Origin: JAUMXJ01 sp041781135
GTDB taxonomy: Bacteria > Bacillota > Clostridia > Peptostreptococcales > Acidaminobacteraceae
Reading direction: 5' to 3'
Length of the DNA: 64,000 bases
Assembly: GCA_041781135.1 (NCBI GenBank)
Contig: JBHAZV010000020.1
Coordinates: forward strand, 62,001-126,000
Part shown: positions 25,054-34,449 of the stretch, piece by piece
Layout of the letters: every line of letters begins with the position of its first letter
Position numbering within the stretch: position 1 is the first letter of the stretch
Notes under the pieces: generated by a model
Told to the model about the DNA's origin: nothing
Databases searched by the model: none
What the model saw: the letters and a program-made list of their open reading frames with translations, nothing else
Position numbers and translations under genes: made by a program

Positions 25054-26501
25054 TAGAATATAACAAGATGATTTTTGAACTGTCCCGCGAGGGGCGCAGA
25101 GCGTATTCTCTTCCGGAGCTTGATGTTCCGAAAAAAGAACTGAAAGACCTGCTGCCTGAGCGGCATCAAAGAAAAATTTCCCTCGATTTTCCCGAACTTT
25201 TTGAGGTGGATGTCATCAGACATTTTACAAATCTTTCCAATAAAAACTTTGGCGTGGACACCGGGTTTTATCCTCTCGGTTCATGCACGATGAAGTATAA
25301 TCCAAAAATAAATGAGCAGGTGGCAAGGCTGGACGGCTTTGCAAACCTCCATCCGCTCCAGGACGAATCGACTGTGCAGGGCGCGCTTAGGATGATGTAC
25401 GAACTTGACCGTGCACTGTCTGAAATTACCGGAATGGATAAAATGAGCCTCGTTCCGGCGGCTGGCGCGCATGGCGAGTTTGCCGGGATTTCCACTATAC
25501 GCGCATATCACGAGAGCAGGGGCGACAACAGTCGAGATAAGGTTATAATACCTGATTCGGCGCATGGCACAAATCCGGCTACGGTCGTTATGGCGGGCTG
25601 CGACGTTATCGAGATAAAATCGGGCGCAGATGGACTTGTGGACATCGATGCGCTAAGGGCAGCTGTCGGAGCGGATACTTGCGCGCTGATGCTCACAAAT
25701 CCAAATACCCTTGGACTGTTTGAAAAACAGATTAAGGAAATTACAGACATAGTTCATGAAGCCGGCGGGCTTGTTTACTATGACGGTGCGAACGCTAATG
25801 CGATACTTGGTCATGCAAGGCCGGGCGATATGGGATTTGATGTGGTGCATCTCAATATACACAAAACTTTCAGTACTCCTCATGGCGGCGGCGGTCCGGG
25901 CACCGGTCCGATAGGCGTCAAAAAGATTCTGGAACCATTCCTTCCTGTTCCTACCGTCGAGCGAGACGGCGACAGGTACTATCTCGATTACGGCAAGGAG
26001 AAGTCGCTCGGCAGGCTTAAGGATTTTCACGGGCATTTTGGGGTGCTTGCAAGAGGTTATGCCTACATTCTCACAATGGGTGCGGATGGACTTAAAGAGG
26101 CTTCTTCGGTTGCGGTGTTGAATGCAAATTATGTCATGGCGTCGCTTAAGGATGATTATAAAATTGCTTATGACTCTGTTTGTAAGCACGAATGCGTGTT
26201 TGCAGGACTTAAAGACGGCGGGGATGTCAAGACTATTGATGTGGCAAAGAGACTGCTCGATATGGGGTTTCATCCTCCGACAGTGTATTTCCCGCTTATC
26301 GTTCACGAGGCGATGATGATAGAACCTACCGAAACAGAGAGCAAGGAGACCCTCGATGCGTTTATTTCCGCAATGCGGCAGATAGCACGGGAAGCAACGG
26401 AAGAACCGGAGCTGCTGAAGTCTGCGCCGCATAAAGCGCTTGTCCGCAGACCGGACGAAACTCTGGCGGCGAGAAAACCTGTGCTGAAGTACACAGAATA
26501 G
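25050..26501 (+). CDS. gcvPB: Glycine dehydrogenase (decarboxylating) subunit 2
   Basis: This is the catalytic half of the split P protein. It binds PLP through the lysine in HLNIHKTFSTPHGGGGPG (about residue 272), and has FYPLGSCTMKYNPKINE, HGEFAGISTIRAYHE and DSAHGTNPATVVMAGC. Length is 483 residues, normal for GcvPB. It decarboxylates glycine and transfers the aminomethyl group to GcvH. It overlaps gcvPA by four bases. A 128-base gap with a hairpin separates it from lpdA. Confidence 0.96.
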   Translation: MIEYNKMIFELSREGRRAYSLPELDVPKKELKDLLPERHQRKISLDFPELFEVDVIRHFTNLSNKNFGVDTGFYPLGSCTMKYNPKINEQVARLDGFANLHPLQDESTVQGALRMMYELDRALSEITGMDKMSLVPAAGAHGEFAGISTIRAYHESRGDNSRDKVIIPDSAHGTNPATVVMAGCDVIEIKSGADGLVDIDALRAAVGADTCALMLTNPNTLGLFEKQIKEITDIVHEAGGLVYYDGANANAILGHARPGDMGFDVVHLNIHKTFSTPHGGGGPGTGPIGVKKILEPFLPVPTVERDGDRYYLDYGKEKSLGRLKDFHGHFGVLARGYAYILTMGADGLKEASSVAVLNANYVMASLKDDYKIAYDSVCKHECVFAGLKDGGDVKTIDVAKRLLDMGFHPPTVYFPLIVHEAMMIEPTETESKETLDAFISAMRQIAREATEEPELLKSAPHKALVRRPDETLAARKPVLKYTE

Positions 26502-26527
26502 AGCGGTGCGAAAAGTATTTTAAGCTG

Positions 26528-26559
26528 CATATCACTCGGAAGCAATTTCGGGTGATATG
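26528..26559 (+). other. Inverted repeat between gcvPB and lpdA
   Basis: CATATCAC (26528-26535) pairs with GTGATATG (26552-26559). Only a weak T-rich stretch follows, so this could be an attenuator rather than a full stop. AT-rich sequence just downstream (TTGATT at 26563, TATAAA at 26584) might be a weak secondary promoter for lpdA. Confidence 0.4.
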
Positions 26560-26629
26560 TGTTTGATTAGTATAATTTGATTGTATAAAAAATATAGCTG
26601 ATGCAGTAAATTATCAGTGCGGAGGAAGT

Positions 26630-28024
26630 ATGAAAAAAGTGGCTGTTATTGGCGCCGGCCCTGGGGGGTATGTAGCTGCCATAAGACTCGCGCAGCTCGG
26701 CGCGAATGTGCATTTATTTGAAAAGGACCGAGTTGGCGGAACATGTCTCAATAGGGGCTGTATACCTACAAAGACTTTGTTCAGAACTGCCGAGATCATG
26801 CACGAAATGAGGCGCAGCGCGGAGTTTGGCATAAAGCTTGACGGTGATTTTTCTGTGGATTATACCGCGCTTTGCGAGCGCAAGGATAAGGTTGTAAATA
26901 CATTGGTTGGCGGTATAGAGCAGTTGCTCAGGTCGTACCCAAATATTTATTTTCATATTGGAAACGCAGTTCTTGCAGATGCCCGTACGGTGGAGTGCTG
27001 CGGCGAAGCTTTTGCTGATTTTGACGCAATCGTGATAGCAACAGGCAGCGCTCCGCAGATGACAGAAACAGAGGGCGTGGAGCTGGATGGAGTAATAACC
27101 TCGGACGAGCTTCTTGAGCTTAAAGTGCTGCCAAGGCGTCTGATCGTAGTTGGCGGGGGCGTAATTGGTCTCGAATTTGCCAGTATTTACAGGGAGCTTG
27201 GTTCTGAAGTGATAGTGCTTGCCTCTCGCATACTCAAAAATGCAGACGCCGAGATTTCCAGGCGTCTTGTGCCGATGCTGAAAAAACAGGGAATTGAACT
27301 CTACAATGATGTTAGAGCAAGGCGCATAAGCAGATCGGGAGAATTGCTGAAGGTTGAAGCGGCGTATAAGAAAAATGGGGAGCCTTTCGAAGTAGAGGGC
27401 GATTATGTTCTTATTGCAAGCGGCAGGGGGCCGGTTTACGAAGGTCTTAATCTTGATGCTATCGGCGTGGAGTATGACGAAAAAGGTGTAATTGTTGACA
27501 AAAATTTCCAAACGAATGTTTGCGGAGTATTCGCGATAGGAGATATAGTCAGAGGCAATCCACAGCTGGCACATGTTGCAAGCGCTCAGGGGGAGCGTGT
27601 TGCAGAGCACATTATGGGGCACGAGTCTAAAATACAGCTTGAGGTATATCCGAACTGTGTGTTCACTTTGAATGAAGTAGCTCATGCAGGTTTTACGGAG
27701 GAGGAGCTAAAGGAGCGCGGAGTTCAGTACAGCGTTTCCAAGTTTAATTTTGCAGCGAACGGAAAGGCGCTGAGCATTGGTGATGCAAATGGGCTTGTGA
27801 AACTGCTCGCAGATAAGCAGGGCAAACTGCTTGGGGCGCATATTATCGGGCCGCACGCCAACGATCTTATAGCCGAATGTTCGCTTGCAATTGCAAACGG
27901 AATGAGCGCCGAAGATGTGGTAGGCACCATACATGCGCACCCGACGCTTTCGGAGGCAGTTTTAGAAGCTGCGGCAGGACTGCTCGGAAGCGCGATACAT
28001 GTTGCAAACAGCAGGAAAAAGTAG
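26630..28024 (+). CDS. lpdA: Dihydrolipoyl dehydrogenase (L protein)
   Basis: This FAD enzyme reoxidises the dihydrolipoyl arm of GcvH with NAD+. Seen are the FAD-binding GAGPGGYVAAIRLAQLG, the redox-active disulfide in GGTCLNRGCIPTKT (Cys39 and Cys44), the NAD-binding VVGGGVIGLEFASIYRELG, the GVFAIGDIV block, and the C-terminal catalytic HAHPTLSEAV. There is no N-terminal lipoyl domain, unlike some clostridial LpdA proteins. The 464-residue length is normal. The start is ATG at 26630 after GGAGGAAGT. It completes the glycine cleavage set. Confidence 0.95.
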   Translation: MKKVAVIGAGPGGYVAAIRLAQLGANVHLFEKDRVGGTCLNRGCIPTKTLFRTAEIMHEMRRSAEFGIKLDGDFSVDYTALCERKDKVVNTLVGGIEQLLRSYPNIYFHIGNAVLADARTVECCGEAFADFDAIVIATGSAPQMTETEGVELDGVITSDELLELKVLPRRLIVVGGGVIGLEFASIYRELGSEVIVLASRILKNADAEISRRLVPMLKKQGIELYNDVRARRISRSGELLKVEAAYKKNGEPFEVEGDYVLIASGRGPVYEGLNLDAIGVEYDEKGVIVDKNFQTNVCGVFAIGDIVRGNPQLAHVASAQGERVAEHIMGHESKIQLEVYPNCVFTLNEVAHAGFTEEELKERGVQYSVSKFNFAANGKALSIGDANGLVKLLADKQGKLLGAHIIGPHANDLIAECSLAIANGMSAEDVVGTIHAHPTLSEAVLEAAAGLLGSAIHVANSRKK

Positions 28025-28047
28025 ATTGCACAATACTTGGAGAGAAA

Positions 28048-29052
28048 ATGAAATATATAGAGTCCAACTCTTTTGACCCATTTTATAATCTTTCGTTTGA
28101 GGAGTATATATTTAAGAATATGCCCCTCGACGGAGGCGAGGAATATATCTCGCTTTGGCAGAATGCGCCGTCTGTGATAATAGGCAAAAATCAGAATGCC
28201 TGGGCAGAGATAAACGAGAATTTTTTGGAGAATAACGACATCAAATTAGTGCGCAGAATCACTGGCGGCGGCGCGGTTTATCACGACCTTGGAAATTTGA
28301 ATTTTTCATTTGTGACAAAGGATAAGGGCGGCGGAAGAATTGATTTTAAGTCGTACTATCAACCGATAGTAAAGGCGCTAAGGACGCTTGGGGTTCCGGC
28401 GGAGCTTTCCGGAAGAAATGACGTTACCGTCTGCGGTCGCAAAGTTATTGGCGCTTCGCAGTCTATATGGCGCGGCAGGGTGCTTTCAAATGGTTGCATA
28501 CTTTTTGACGTCCGTATGGAGCGGCTTGTCTCCGCTCTCAACGTAAGACCGGAAAAACTTCAATCCAAGGGCGTGGAGTCGGTTCGCGCGAGAGTTGCTA
28601 ATATCAAACCGTATATTGGCGAGGATGTTACGGTGAGCGATTTCAAGAGGATGCTGATGAACGAAATCTTTTGGGAGTTCGGAAGCGAACCGGCAGAGTA
28701 CATTCTTACAGATGAGGACCTGCGTGGTATCGAAAAAATAAAAAGCGAGCGCTTCGGCCGCAGGGAATGGAATTGGGGTCGTTCGCCAAAGGGTTCGTAC
28801 AGCAGGGCGCGAAAGTTTGCGTACGGTTTTGTTGAGGCAAACTTTGATGTGTCCGGAGGAAAGATTAAAGATCTGGTTATACAGGGCGATTTTTTTGGTA
28901 AGGAGGACATTGCACAGCTGTCGGCTGCGCTTTGCGGCATAGAGTACGAGAAAGCCGCAGTCAGCGATGCGCTGTCTGCCGTGGATATCGGGGCATACCT
29001 CGGCGCGGAGGCTGCCGTGGGTGATATGATGGCTCTGCTTTTTGATTCATAG
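28048..29052 (+). CDS. lplA: Lipoate--protein ligase
   Basis: This enzyme activates free lipoate with ATP and attaches it to target lysines, here most likely Lys63 of GcvH. It shows the signature RRITGGGAVYHDLGNLNFSF (about residues 69-88), NDVTVCGRKVIGASQ, and a C-terminal accessory domain typical of the bacterial LplA (about residues 245-334, GRSPKGSYSRARKF). I chose ATG at 28048, which has GGAGAG just upstream; the open frame extends further but that part overlaps lpdA out of frame. No lipoate synthesis gene (lipA, lipB or lipM) lies nearby, so the cell may scavenge lipoate. Confidence 0.93.
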   Translation: MKYIESNSFDPFYNLSFEEYIFKNMPLDGGEEYISLWQNAPSVIIGKNQNAWAEINENFLENNDIKLVRRITGGGAVYHDLGNLNFSFVTKDKGGGRIDFKSYYQPIVKALRTLGVPAELSGRNDVTVCGRKVIGASQSIWRGRVLSNGCILFDVRMERLVSALNVRPEKLQSKGVESVRARVANIKPYIGEDVTVSDFKRMLMNEIFWEFGSEPAEYILTDEDLRGIEKIKSERFGRREWNWGRSPKGSYSRARKFAYGFVEANFDVSGGKIKDLVIQGDFFGKEDIAQLSAALCGIEYEKAAVSDALSAVDIGAYLGAEAAVGDMMALLFDS

Positions 29053-29067
29053 ATTACAGGAGGTTTT

Positions 29068-29445
29068 ATGAGAGCAAAGATCGAATTTGGTTCAGAATTT
29101 TCGGGAACAATGGATTGTGACCGCGGCAGGTTTGGCGTGGGTGTTGGCGGGCTGTTTCCGTATGATATGATGGCGGGAGCTTTGGCTTCGTGTATTCATT
29201 CGACATTTCTGGATATTTTGAAAAAGAAGCGAATCGAGATAGAGAGCTGTGTTTATGGCGTCGAGGGCGAGAAGCGCTCTGAGATTCCGACTCATCTTTC
29301 GACGGTTCATATAGATGTCAGGGTTAAAAATCCTTCGAAGCGCGATGGGGTGGCTGAGGCGTTTGAACTTGCGCTGAAATATTGCTCTGTGTATTTTACG
29401 TTTTCGCAGGTTGCCAAAATATCTCATACTCTTACTATAGAGTAG
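29068..29445 (+). CDS. OsmC/Ohr family protein
   Basis: A 125-residue protein of the OsmC fold. The two redox cysteines expected in peroxide-reducing members are at Cys42 (AGALASCIHSTFLDI) and Cys105 (ALKYCSVYF). OsmC/Ohr proteins reduce organic hydroperoxides, in several cases using dihydrolipoamide and Lpd as electron donors. Its place directly after lpdA and lplA (15 bases, AGGAGG site) therefore makes functional sense: lipoyl-linked reductant might feed it. That link is inference. The exact subfamily is not certain. Confidence 0.85.
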   Translation: MRAKIEFGSEFSGTMDCDRGRFGVGVGGLFPYDMMAGALASCIHSTFLDILKKKRIEIESCVYGVEGEKRSEIPTHLSTVHIDVRVKNPSKRDGVAEAFELALKYCSVYFTFSQVAKISHTLTIE

Positions 29446-29487
29446 GAGTAGCTGCTGCCGGAAAAAATCGCCTTTGGGAGCTTAAAT

Positions 29488-32058
29488 ATGGAAGAAAGAA
29501 TACTCGATTATTTTAGAGACAAACCGCGGGAAATGCTGTATGCGGATGATATAGCGGCTGTGATTGCCGATGAAGAAGGAATTTCCTCTGAGGAAGCGCT
29601 TGCCGAGATGGAGGGACGCCTGATGAAATCGATCAAAAATCTGGCTGCATCGGGAAGGCTTGTTATTTCAAAACGCGGAAGGGTGGGACTTCCAAGCGCT
29701 TTTGGGATGCAGCTTGGAGAGGTTTTGATAAATGATAAGGGTTATGCTTTTTTTCGTCCGCTCGGCGCAAAGTCAGACCGCAAGGACGATGTATTTATCA
29801 GCAAAAGCAAGATGCGCGGCGCGCTGCATAGGGATACCGTGCTCGTAAAGGTGGAAAATAACCGCAGGGGTTCAGAGGCGCTCATAGAGCGTATCGTGAG
29901 GCGCTCAAGCGAGATTTTCGTCGGCACATTCAGCGGATTAGAGATTGCGCCGAACGATAAAAAGATGTACAGGCGTTTGATTGTCGCTTCAAACCCGGTG
30001 GGAGCAGTGCCGGGAGATGTCGTGTCCGCTAAGGTAGTGAGCTGGAACAACGATGACCGTCCCGTCAGGGTTGAGATAACTGAAGTGCTCGGCAGGGTTG
30101 GCGACAAAGGCCTCGATATACTTGCGGTTGCAAAGCAGTTCGGACTCGAAGCAAGGTTTCCCGATTTGGTGCTTGCGGAGGCGGCGGCACTGCCTGCGGA
30201 AATTGTTCCCGACGGGCGCTGTGACTATCGCGCGCTGTCTACGGTGACTATAGACGGAGCCGATGCAAAGGATATAGATGATGCAATATCGCTCGAAATA
30301 CTGCCGTCTGCCGGAGAGCTGCTCGACGGTGCGCACGGAAAGGTTTACCGGTTGTATGTACATATAGCCGATGTTTCGCATTATGTGCGGCCGGGCACTG
30401 CGCTCGATGATGAGGCGTTCGCACGCGGAACGTCGTCATATCTTGTAGACAGGGTAATTCCAATGCTTCCGGAGCGGCTGTCAAATGATTTGTGCAGTCT
30501 TAATGCCGGAGCGGACAGGTATGCGCTGACCTGCGTAATGGATTTTGACGAGGCTGGCGAACTTAAATTTTACAATATAGTAAAATCTATCATTAATGTC
30601 GATGCGCGTCTTGAATATGGCGGTGTATCCAAGTTTTTAGATAATGTGCACATCGATGCAAGCGAAAAATCTGATGAGGCATTAGCGAATAATTTCGGCT
30701 CGAAGGGCGATTTGGGAAGTGACGCCGAAGTTAGAAAGTGCGAACCTTTTGGCGCAATGCTCGCGGCTATGGCTGAACTTTCGGGGATTATAAGAGCCGG
30801 GCGGATGGCTCGCGGCGCAGTAAATTTTGATTTTCCTGAGGCTGAAATCCGTCTTGACAGCGAAGGTTTCCCGGTCGAAATCAGCAGACGCGAGCGCGAT
30901 GCCGCCTCGCTCATTATAGAAGATTTTATGCTTGCGGCAAACGAGACTGTCGCAGAACATTACTACTGGCTTGAAAAACCTTTTGTTTACAGGGTTCACG
31001 AAGCTCCGAGCCAGGAGCGCATCGAGCAGCTGAAAAAATACACAGGCTATTTCGGATTAAAACTGAAAGGAAAAGACGAAAATGTAGGAATAGCGCAGCT
31101 TATAGACGAAATAAGAGGAACTGCCTATGAGGCGGCTGTTGCGCGCGAGGCTCTCCGATCTATGATGCAGGCGCGTTACTCGGAGGATAATCTCGGACAT
31201 TTCGGGCTTGCTTCTAAGTATTATTGTCATTTTACCGCGCCGATACGCAGATATCCCGATCTGTTTATTCACAGGATTATAAGCGCGGATTTAGCGGACA
31301 GCGCGAATGACTCTTCGGGCGGCTTGGAGAGTGGCTTGGCGGATAGCGTAAACAGCGGCATATCTATAAATCGCGATATGTGCGCAAAGGTTGCCGCACA
31401 GGCGAGCGAACGCGAACAAAATGCCGAAAACGCCGAGCGAAAGGTTACGGCGATGAAGATGGCTGAATACATGGAAGGGCATATCGGAGAACTTTTTGAG
31501 GGTGTAATAAGCTCTGTAATGAGTTATGGGATATTTGTTCAGCTCGATAATCTTGTAGAAGGGCTTGTGCATATTTCGCTTATGCCTCCGGATGAATACG
31601 ATTTTGACGAGGATATGCATACGCTTACAGCTCTGCGACGGGGCGAAGTATATTCGATAGGCGACAGGGTCGAGGTGCTTGTAGCCGCTGCGAATGAGCT
31701 CACGGGCAAGGTTGATTTTTCGTTAGTGGCGGATTTTGAAAAGCGAGTTTTTAAGTCGAATAAGAGAAATTCCAAGAGTGGCGCTCGTATTGTTGAATTT
31801 GACAATCGTGCGGAACATCGCGGCGAACATCGCGAGCGTGAATCACATGGCAAGCATGCGCACGGCGGCGCAAAGTGCGGCGGCAGGCGCAGCGTCCGAA
31901 GCGCGGACGGCGGAAGAAGTTTCGATAGGTCTAAGCGCGATAATAAGTCTGGTGAAAGCAAAGCAGGCAAAAACCTGAGAAAAAAACCTCTATCAGCCAA
32001 ATCTTCTACCAAAAAACCGACAGGGCAAAACAAAAGAGAAGCGAGCGCCGGGGCATGA
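29488..32058 (+). CDS. rnr: Ribonuclease R
   Basis: RNase R is a 3'-5' exoribonuclease that degrades structured RNA. The 856-residue protein has an N-terminal winged-helix region, cold-shock-like domains, the RNB catalytic domain with DAKDIDDAISLE (about residue 259) and an S1 domain (GELFEGVISSVMSYGIFVQL, about residues 665-740). About 105 C-terminal residues are rich in Arg, Lys, His, Ser and Gly with no fold visible; such basic tails help RNase R bind structured RNA. Two low-complexity inserts occur near residues 385-410 and 610-625. The start is ATG at 29488 with a GGGAG site. A tmRNA or smpB gene, often a neighbour, is not present. Confidence 0.95.
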   Translation: MEERILDYFRDKPREMLYADDIAAVIADEEGISSEEALAEMEGRLMKSIKNLAASGRLVISKRGRVGLPSAFGMQLGEVLINDKGYAFFRPLGAKSDRKDDVFISKSKMRGALHRDTVLVKVENNRRGSEALIERIVRRSSEIFVGTFSGLEIAPNDKKMYRRLIVASNPVGAVPGDVVSAKVVSWNNDDRPVRVEITEVLGRVGDKGLDILAVAKQFGLEARFPDLVLAEAAALPAEIVPDGRCDYRALSTVTIDGADAKDIDDAISLEILPSAGELLDGAHGKVYRLYVHIADVSHYVRPGTALDDEAFARGTSSYLVDRVIPMLPERLSNDLCSLNAGADRYALTCVMDFDEAGELKFYNIVKSIINVDARLEYGGVSKFLDNVHIDASEKSDEALANNFGSKGDLGSDAEVRKCEPFGAMLAAMAELSGIIRAGRMARGAVNFDFPEAEIRLDSEGFPVEISRRERDAASLIIEDFMLAANETVAEHYYWLEKPFVYRVHEAPSQERIEQLKKYTGYFGLKLKGKDENVGIAQLIDEIRGTAYEAAVAREALRSMMQARYSEDNLGHFGLASKYYCHFTAPIRRYPDLFIHRIISADLADSANDSSGGLESGLADSVNSGISINRDMCAKVAAQASEREQNAENAERKVTAMKMAEYMEGHIGELFEGVISSVMSYGIFVQLDNLVEGLVHISLMPPDEYDFDEDMHTLTALRRGEVYSIGDRVEVLVAAANELTGKVDFSLVADFEKRVFKSNKRNSKSGARIVEFDNRAEHRGEHRERESHGKHAHGGAKCGGRRSVRSADGGRSFDRSKRDNKSGESKAGKNLRKKPLSAKSSTKKPTGQNKREASAGA

Positions 32059-32876
32059 GTGAAAAGAAACTCGTAGTTTCGGATATAGACGGAACACTTC
32101 TTGATTCGTCACGCCGCCTGCCTCGCGAGAATATAGAGGCGGTCAGGGAGCTTATCAGGCAAGGGCACATGTTCGCTATAGCGACCGGCAGAATATTCGG
32201 CACTGCGCGCATGATCGCACAGGAATTTGGCGATGATGCGGATATGTATATCATTTCATGTGCAGGCGCGGAGATCAGGAATACGGCCGACAGTCTGCCG
32301 ATTTATTTGTCAGTAATGGACAAAAACCTAGTCGCGCGAATAGCGGAAATTGCAGAGTCGCACGGATACAGTTATCAGGTGTACACTGAAATGTCGATGG
32401 TTTCGAAGCGTCCGAACCCTTTTTTGGAGAGGTATGTTGCTGAAAGCCTCACGCTTCCCGAATATCTGAGGTACGATGTGGATATGCACGGCAGTCCGCT
32501 CAATGTCGAGGGAATTCAAAAGGTGGCGATAACATTTTATGACAAGGCGCTCACGGATGAACTGCTTAGGGATCTCGATGCGCTAAAGGGCATAAACTAC
32601 GCGCATTCTCACAGGCACGGCATAGATATTTTGCCGAGTGGAACGGATAAGGGCACTGCGCTTAGAAGGCTTGCCGAGCACCTGAATGTGAACATTGAGA
32701 ATACATATGCAATCGGCGACGAGGACAATGATGTTGTGCTTTTGAACGCAGCGGGTACAGGAATTGCGATGGCTAATGCGAGCGAATCCACGAAGCGGGC
32801 GGCGCGCGCAGTCACTTTGTCTAACGATGAAGCAGGCGTTGCCGCTGCAATATATCGGTATGTACTTGGAAAATAG
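32055..32876 (+). CDS. Cof-type HAD-superfamily hydrolase
   Basis: A 273-residue phosphatase of the HAD class IIB (Cof) group. It has the nucleophile motif VSDIDGTLLDS near the N-terminus, the cap domain in the middle, and the final GDEDNDVVLLNAAGTGIAMANAS block that binds magnesium. The Cof-type SHRHGIDILPSGTDKGTALRRL precedes it. Substrates of such enzymes are sugar phosphates, nucleotide or cofactor phosphates; this one cannot be resolved. It overlaps the rnr stop by four bases, so the two genes are coupled. Confidence 0.92.
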   Translation: MSEKKLVVSDIDGTLLDSSRRLPRENIEAVRELIRQGHMFAIATGRIFGTARMIAQEFGDDADMYIISCAGAEIRNTADSLPIYLSVMDKNLVARIAEIAESHGYSYQVYTEMSMVSKRPNPFLERYVAESLTLPEYLRYDVDMHGSPLNVEGIQKVAITFYDKALTDELLRDLDALKGINYAHSHRHGIDILPSGTDKGTALRRLAEHLNVNIENTYAIGDEDNDVVLLNAAGTGIAMANASESTKRAARAVTLSNDEAGVAAAIYRYVLGK

Positions 32877-32913
32877 AAGTGCGCGGGATTAAAGCGTTTG
32901 GAGGCGGATTTTT

Positions 32914-33492
32914 ATGGAAATCAGGTATGGAGATATTGTTTTGCGGGATTATAAAGAATCTGATATCGAAGATTCAATACGCTGGAATACCGAAGAATTG
33001 GAATGGGCAGAGTGGGATGCGCCTTGGGAGGCGGATGAATCCGATTGTTTTGACGCTGAGGAGTACCGCAGAAAAGAAATGGAATTTTTGGCAAGGCCGA
33101 TGACCGACGAACTTCGCCTTTCTTTTGAGCTTGATACGGCGGACGGCGTGCATATAGGCAGAGTCAATTCGTATCTTGTAGATGAAAATTTTAAGTGGAT
33201 TCCGTCGAGCGGTGATGTTTCCGATGGGCAGACTGTATACCGCGCAATAGGCATAGACATCATGAATTCGGAGAACTGGGGGCGCGGATTTGGAACTCAG
33301 GCTTTGGCGGCTTTTATCGAGTATTTGGGAAGCAGCGGATTTAGCAAGCTTCTGATTCAGACATGGTCCGGCAACGTCAGAATGATTCGCTGTGCGGAGA
33401 AGCTCGGCTTTGTTTTATGCTCGCGTGAAAGAGGTGTCAGGACAGTCCGCGGCGAAGCTTACGATGCGCTGACTTTTTCTAAAACTTTGTAG
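32914..33492 (+). CDS. GNAT family N-acetyltransferase
   Basis: A 192-residue acetyltransferase of the RimJ/SpeG-like group. The acetyl-CoA-binding motif A is seen in IGIDIMNSENWGRGFGTQAL (about residues 112-131), with FSKLLIQTWSGNVRMIRCAEKLGF following. The N-terminal GDIVLRDYKESDIED is typical of this family. It starts at ATG 32914 after GGAGGCGG. The acceptor may be a ribosomal protein, polyamine or small amine; it cannot be determined from sequence. Together with the HAD enzyme and the next hydrolase it forms a short co-directional run. Confidence 0.87.
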   Translation: MEIRYGDIVLRDYKESDIEDSIRWNTEELEWAEWDAPWEADESDCFDAEEYRRKEMEFLARPMTDELRLSFELDTADGVHIGRVNSYLVDENFKWIPSSGDVSDGQTVYRAIGIDIMNSENWGRGFGTQALAAFIEYLGSSGFSKLLIQTWSGNVRMIRCAEKLGFVLCSRERGVRTVRGEAYDALTFSKTL

Positions 33493-33521
33493 GACAAAAC
33501 ACAGAGAATCACGGAGAGTAT

Positions 33522-34424
33522 ATGAAAGAACAAGGTATGCTGATTTTTGACAGCGATGCAAAGCCTGAGGGCAAAATTGCATCCCGCCCATCTCTTAAAG
33601 CAACTGTGCTGGTAGACAACATCAGCGGCAAAGCCCCTGACGGCAGAGAGCTCGGCGGCGAATGGGGGCTTGCCATGTTCATAGAATATGGCGGCAAAAA
33701 AATTCTGCTCGATACAGGGGCATCGGGAAGCCTGCTCGCGCGCAATGCCGCGTCGCTCGGCATTGACCTTGGAAAAGTGGATTTTGGAGTGCTTTCGCAC
33801 GCGCATTTCGACCATGCGAACGGAATGAGCAGCTTTTTTGAAGCAAACAGGACCGCGAAATTTTATCTAAGCAGCAATTGCTCCGAAAATTGCTATGGCA
33901 AAAAATGGATATTCAAAAGGTATATCGGCATACGAAAGAATCTTCTTTCAGAGTTTTCGGACAGAATAGAGTATGTTGACGGAGTGCGTGAACTAAGCGG
34001 CGGTATATATATCGTGCCGCACAGCACAAAGGGTCTCGCCGATATAGGCAGGCGCGAGAATATGTATGTAAGAGCGGACGGAAAGTGGCGCCCCGACGAT
34101 TTTTCGCATGAGCAGAGCTTGGTGTTCGATACCGAGGGCGGACTTGTGATTTTTAATTCCTGTTCTCATGCGGGTGTTGAGAATATCATATCGGAAGTTA
34201 TGAGCGCACTGCCCGATAAAAAAGTGCTTGCAATGATCGGAGGTTTTCATCTCTTTAATAAATCTAGAGAATTTGTCATATCGCTTGCGGACAGGATCGC
34301 TGCGCTCGGCATAAGGCATATCTATACGGGACACTGCACAGGAAGCGCTGCGCTCGAAATACTTTCGGACAGACTCGGCGGCATCGTGAATCCTCTGCAC
34401 ACGGGGCTTGTTATATCTTTTTAG
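33522..34424 (+). CDS. Metallo-beta-lactamase-fold hydrolase (dihydropterin/RFA-P-synthase-like)
   Basis: A 300-residue cytoplasmic protein with ATVLVDNISGKAPDGRELGGEWGLA-like start, KKILLDTGASG, and metal motif VLSHAHFDHANG (about residue 89). The C-terminal FNSCSHAGVENIISEV and IYTGHCTGSAALEIL match the group annotated as MBL hydrolases related to the methanogen dihydromethanopterin/RFA-P synthase. In bacteria its role is not known and the methanopterin name should not be transferred. The start is ATG at 33522 with ACGGAGAG upstream. It meets the minus-strand thiN gene convergently. Confidence 0.85.
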   Translation: MKEQGMLIFDSDAKPEGKIASRPSLKATVLVDNISGKAPDGRELGGEWGLAMFIEYGGKKILLDTGASGSLLARNAASLGIDLGKVDFGVLSHAHFDHANGMSSFFEANRTAKFYLSSNCSENCYGKKWIFKRYIGIRKNLLSEFSDRIEYVDGVRELSGGIYIVPHSTKGLADIGRRENMYVRADGKWRPDDFSHEQSLVFDTEGGLVIFNSCSHAGVENIISEVMSALPDKKVLAMIGGFHLFNKSREFVISLADRIAALGIRHIYTGHCTGSAALEILSDRLGGIVNPLHTGLVISF

Positions 34425-34449
34425 GTTAGGGGGAAGAAACCTCGCTGCA

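Noticed and set aside
26714..27685. 323-codon minus-strand frame opposite lpdA
   Set aside because: Antisense to a fully conserved enzyme gene; no ribosome site and no known motif.
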